Of a stretch of 64,000 nucleotides of DNA, positions 63,354 to 64,000 are shown piece by piece (positions within the stretch are counted from its first letter, which is position 1; each line of letters begins with the position of its first letter). The position numbers and the translations under genes were made by a program. Location of the stretch: positions 349,610-413,609 of the forward strand of contig VSDK01015531.1 of NCBI GenBank assembly GCA_009767595.1, in the 5' to 3' direction. The stretch is from Symbiodinium kawagutii. Taxonomy: Eukaryota; Sar; Dinophyceae; Suessiales; Symbiodiniaceae. Under the pieces are notes generated by a model. The model was not told where the DNA came from, searched no databases, and saw only the letters and a program-made list of their open reading frames with translations.

Positions 63354-63439
63354 GCATCAGTAACACATAAAGGCAACAACTTTAAAGCCTTTAAAAGGGG
63401 TAGCCAAAAAATGCCAAAAATATGCTCAAGTAAAAGATG

Positions 63440-63535
63440 AGCTACCGGTACCGGTGGCGTCGCTGAAGAACAAGCAGTGCCCGTGGCTTTGCCAGAATCA
63501 CGGCTCGCTCGGTGAGCTGCTATTGTGCGCTTCAT
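63440..63535 (-). CDS. probable first exon, MKRTIAAHRAS
   Basis: ATG at 63535 opens MKRTIAAHRASRDSGKATG then TACSSATPPVPV, ending at a GTAGCTC or GTACCGG donor. No further upstream coding was found, so this may be the start of the minus-strand gene. Confidence 0.4.
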
Positions 63536-63871
63536 CCGTGAATGTGAAAGAGGTTAAGTTTTAGTTGATGTTTCCAATCACAGCTTGTGGTGGAAATATT
63601 GAGTGAATGGAAATTACTTGTGATTTCAATCTAGTCTAGTGGTAGGTCATGACGTTGATCAATGATCAGGTCATTCACAAACAGAGCCTAAAGGCCTAGA
63701 CATCACGGCTGACAGTCCCAAATGTAACGGAAACCAACGGAAATCCGATAAGTATACGAATTTGGACTCTAACGGATAAGTAGGTCCTATGAGACGACTC
63801 AGCCGACAATGGTCTATAAATAGACTCAGAGCCTCAGGGAGCAGCAGCCATACCATATTGACGACGATCAC

Positions 63872-64000
63872 TAGCAGCACCAGCACTGGCGCTGGCACCA
63901 GCTCCAGCAGCAGCACCAGCACCAGCACCAGCGCTAGCACCAGCGCTAGCACCAGCGCTAGCACCAGCAGCACCAGCAGCACCAGCACCAGCAGCACCAG
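63872..64000. repeat. GCACCA/GCGCTA hexamer-like repeat
   Basis: Imperfect AGCACCAGCACC and AGCGCTAGCACC units continuing past the window end. Upstream (63700-63850) contains TCTATAAATAG at 63813 and several GATAAGTA motifs, but no assigned gene. Confidence 0.85.

Noticed and set aside
1..64000. Dinoflagellate spliced-leader gene, tRNA or rRNA genes
   Set aside because: Looked for the CCATTTTGGCTCAAG core and cloverleaf-like or rRNA-like sequence by eye and saw none; a covariance-model scan would be decisive.

Overview
The window reads as nuclear DNA of a dinoflagellate, most likely a Symbiodiniaceae-type alga, although genus cannot be told from sequence alone. The reasons are many small exons of dinoflagellate-type multicopy families, non-canonical GC-AG and apparent GA-AG introns, TPR proteins with a YHYT-type N-terminal domain, and a tyrosine-recombinase (YR) retrotransposon that carries a cytosine-5 DNA methyltransferase. 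No bacterial operon structure, tRNA, rRNA or CRISPR was seen. Two assembly gaps (runs of N) lie at 16504-16665 and 31040-31260.

Layout. (1) 1-20 kb, plus strand: short exons of an uncharacterised, probably membrane-associated dinoflagellate family, separated by long introns of degenerate TGATGGTTAATGATGG / CCATCATTAACCATCA repeats. (2) 20.8-24.7 kb, plus strand: a gene with an ADP-ribosyltransferase-like YHYT domain exon, two middle exons and a nine-repeat TPR exon. (3) 25-30.8 kb: more repeat-filled sequence with two good exons. (4) 30.8-40.15 kb: a second, diverged copy of about 14.88-22.35 kb, enlarged by a 1.9 kb 40-bp satellite and a 0.74 kb heptamer satellite, and truncated before the TPR exon. 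(5) 40.46-63.5 kb, minus strand: a many-exon gene or genes with compact introns, of unknown function. (6) 42638-50586, plus strand: a complete-looking 7.95 kb YR retrotransposon inserted antisense into one exon of that gene.

The retrotransposon is the main finding. Its repeats are arranged A1 - ORFs - B1 A2 B2, the split direct repeats of Ngaro/PAT-like YR elements. It encodes a C4 zinc-ribbon protein, a Gag-like protein, a Pol protein and a tyrosine recombinase. In Pol, a DNMT domain with motifs I, IV, VI, VIII, IX and X lies between the first catalytic Asp and the catalytic Glu of the RNase H domain. Removing the element restores an uninterrupted host reading frame with no target-site duplication, as expected of YR integration. 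Retrotransposon-borne DNMTs are known in dinoflagellates (de Mendoza and colleagues, 2018). What is worth examining here is the nesting inside RNase H, the paired hairpins of the B repeats, and the clean empty-site reconstruction.
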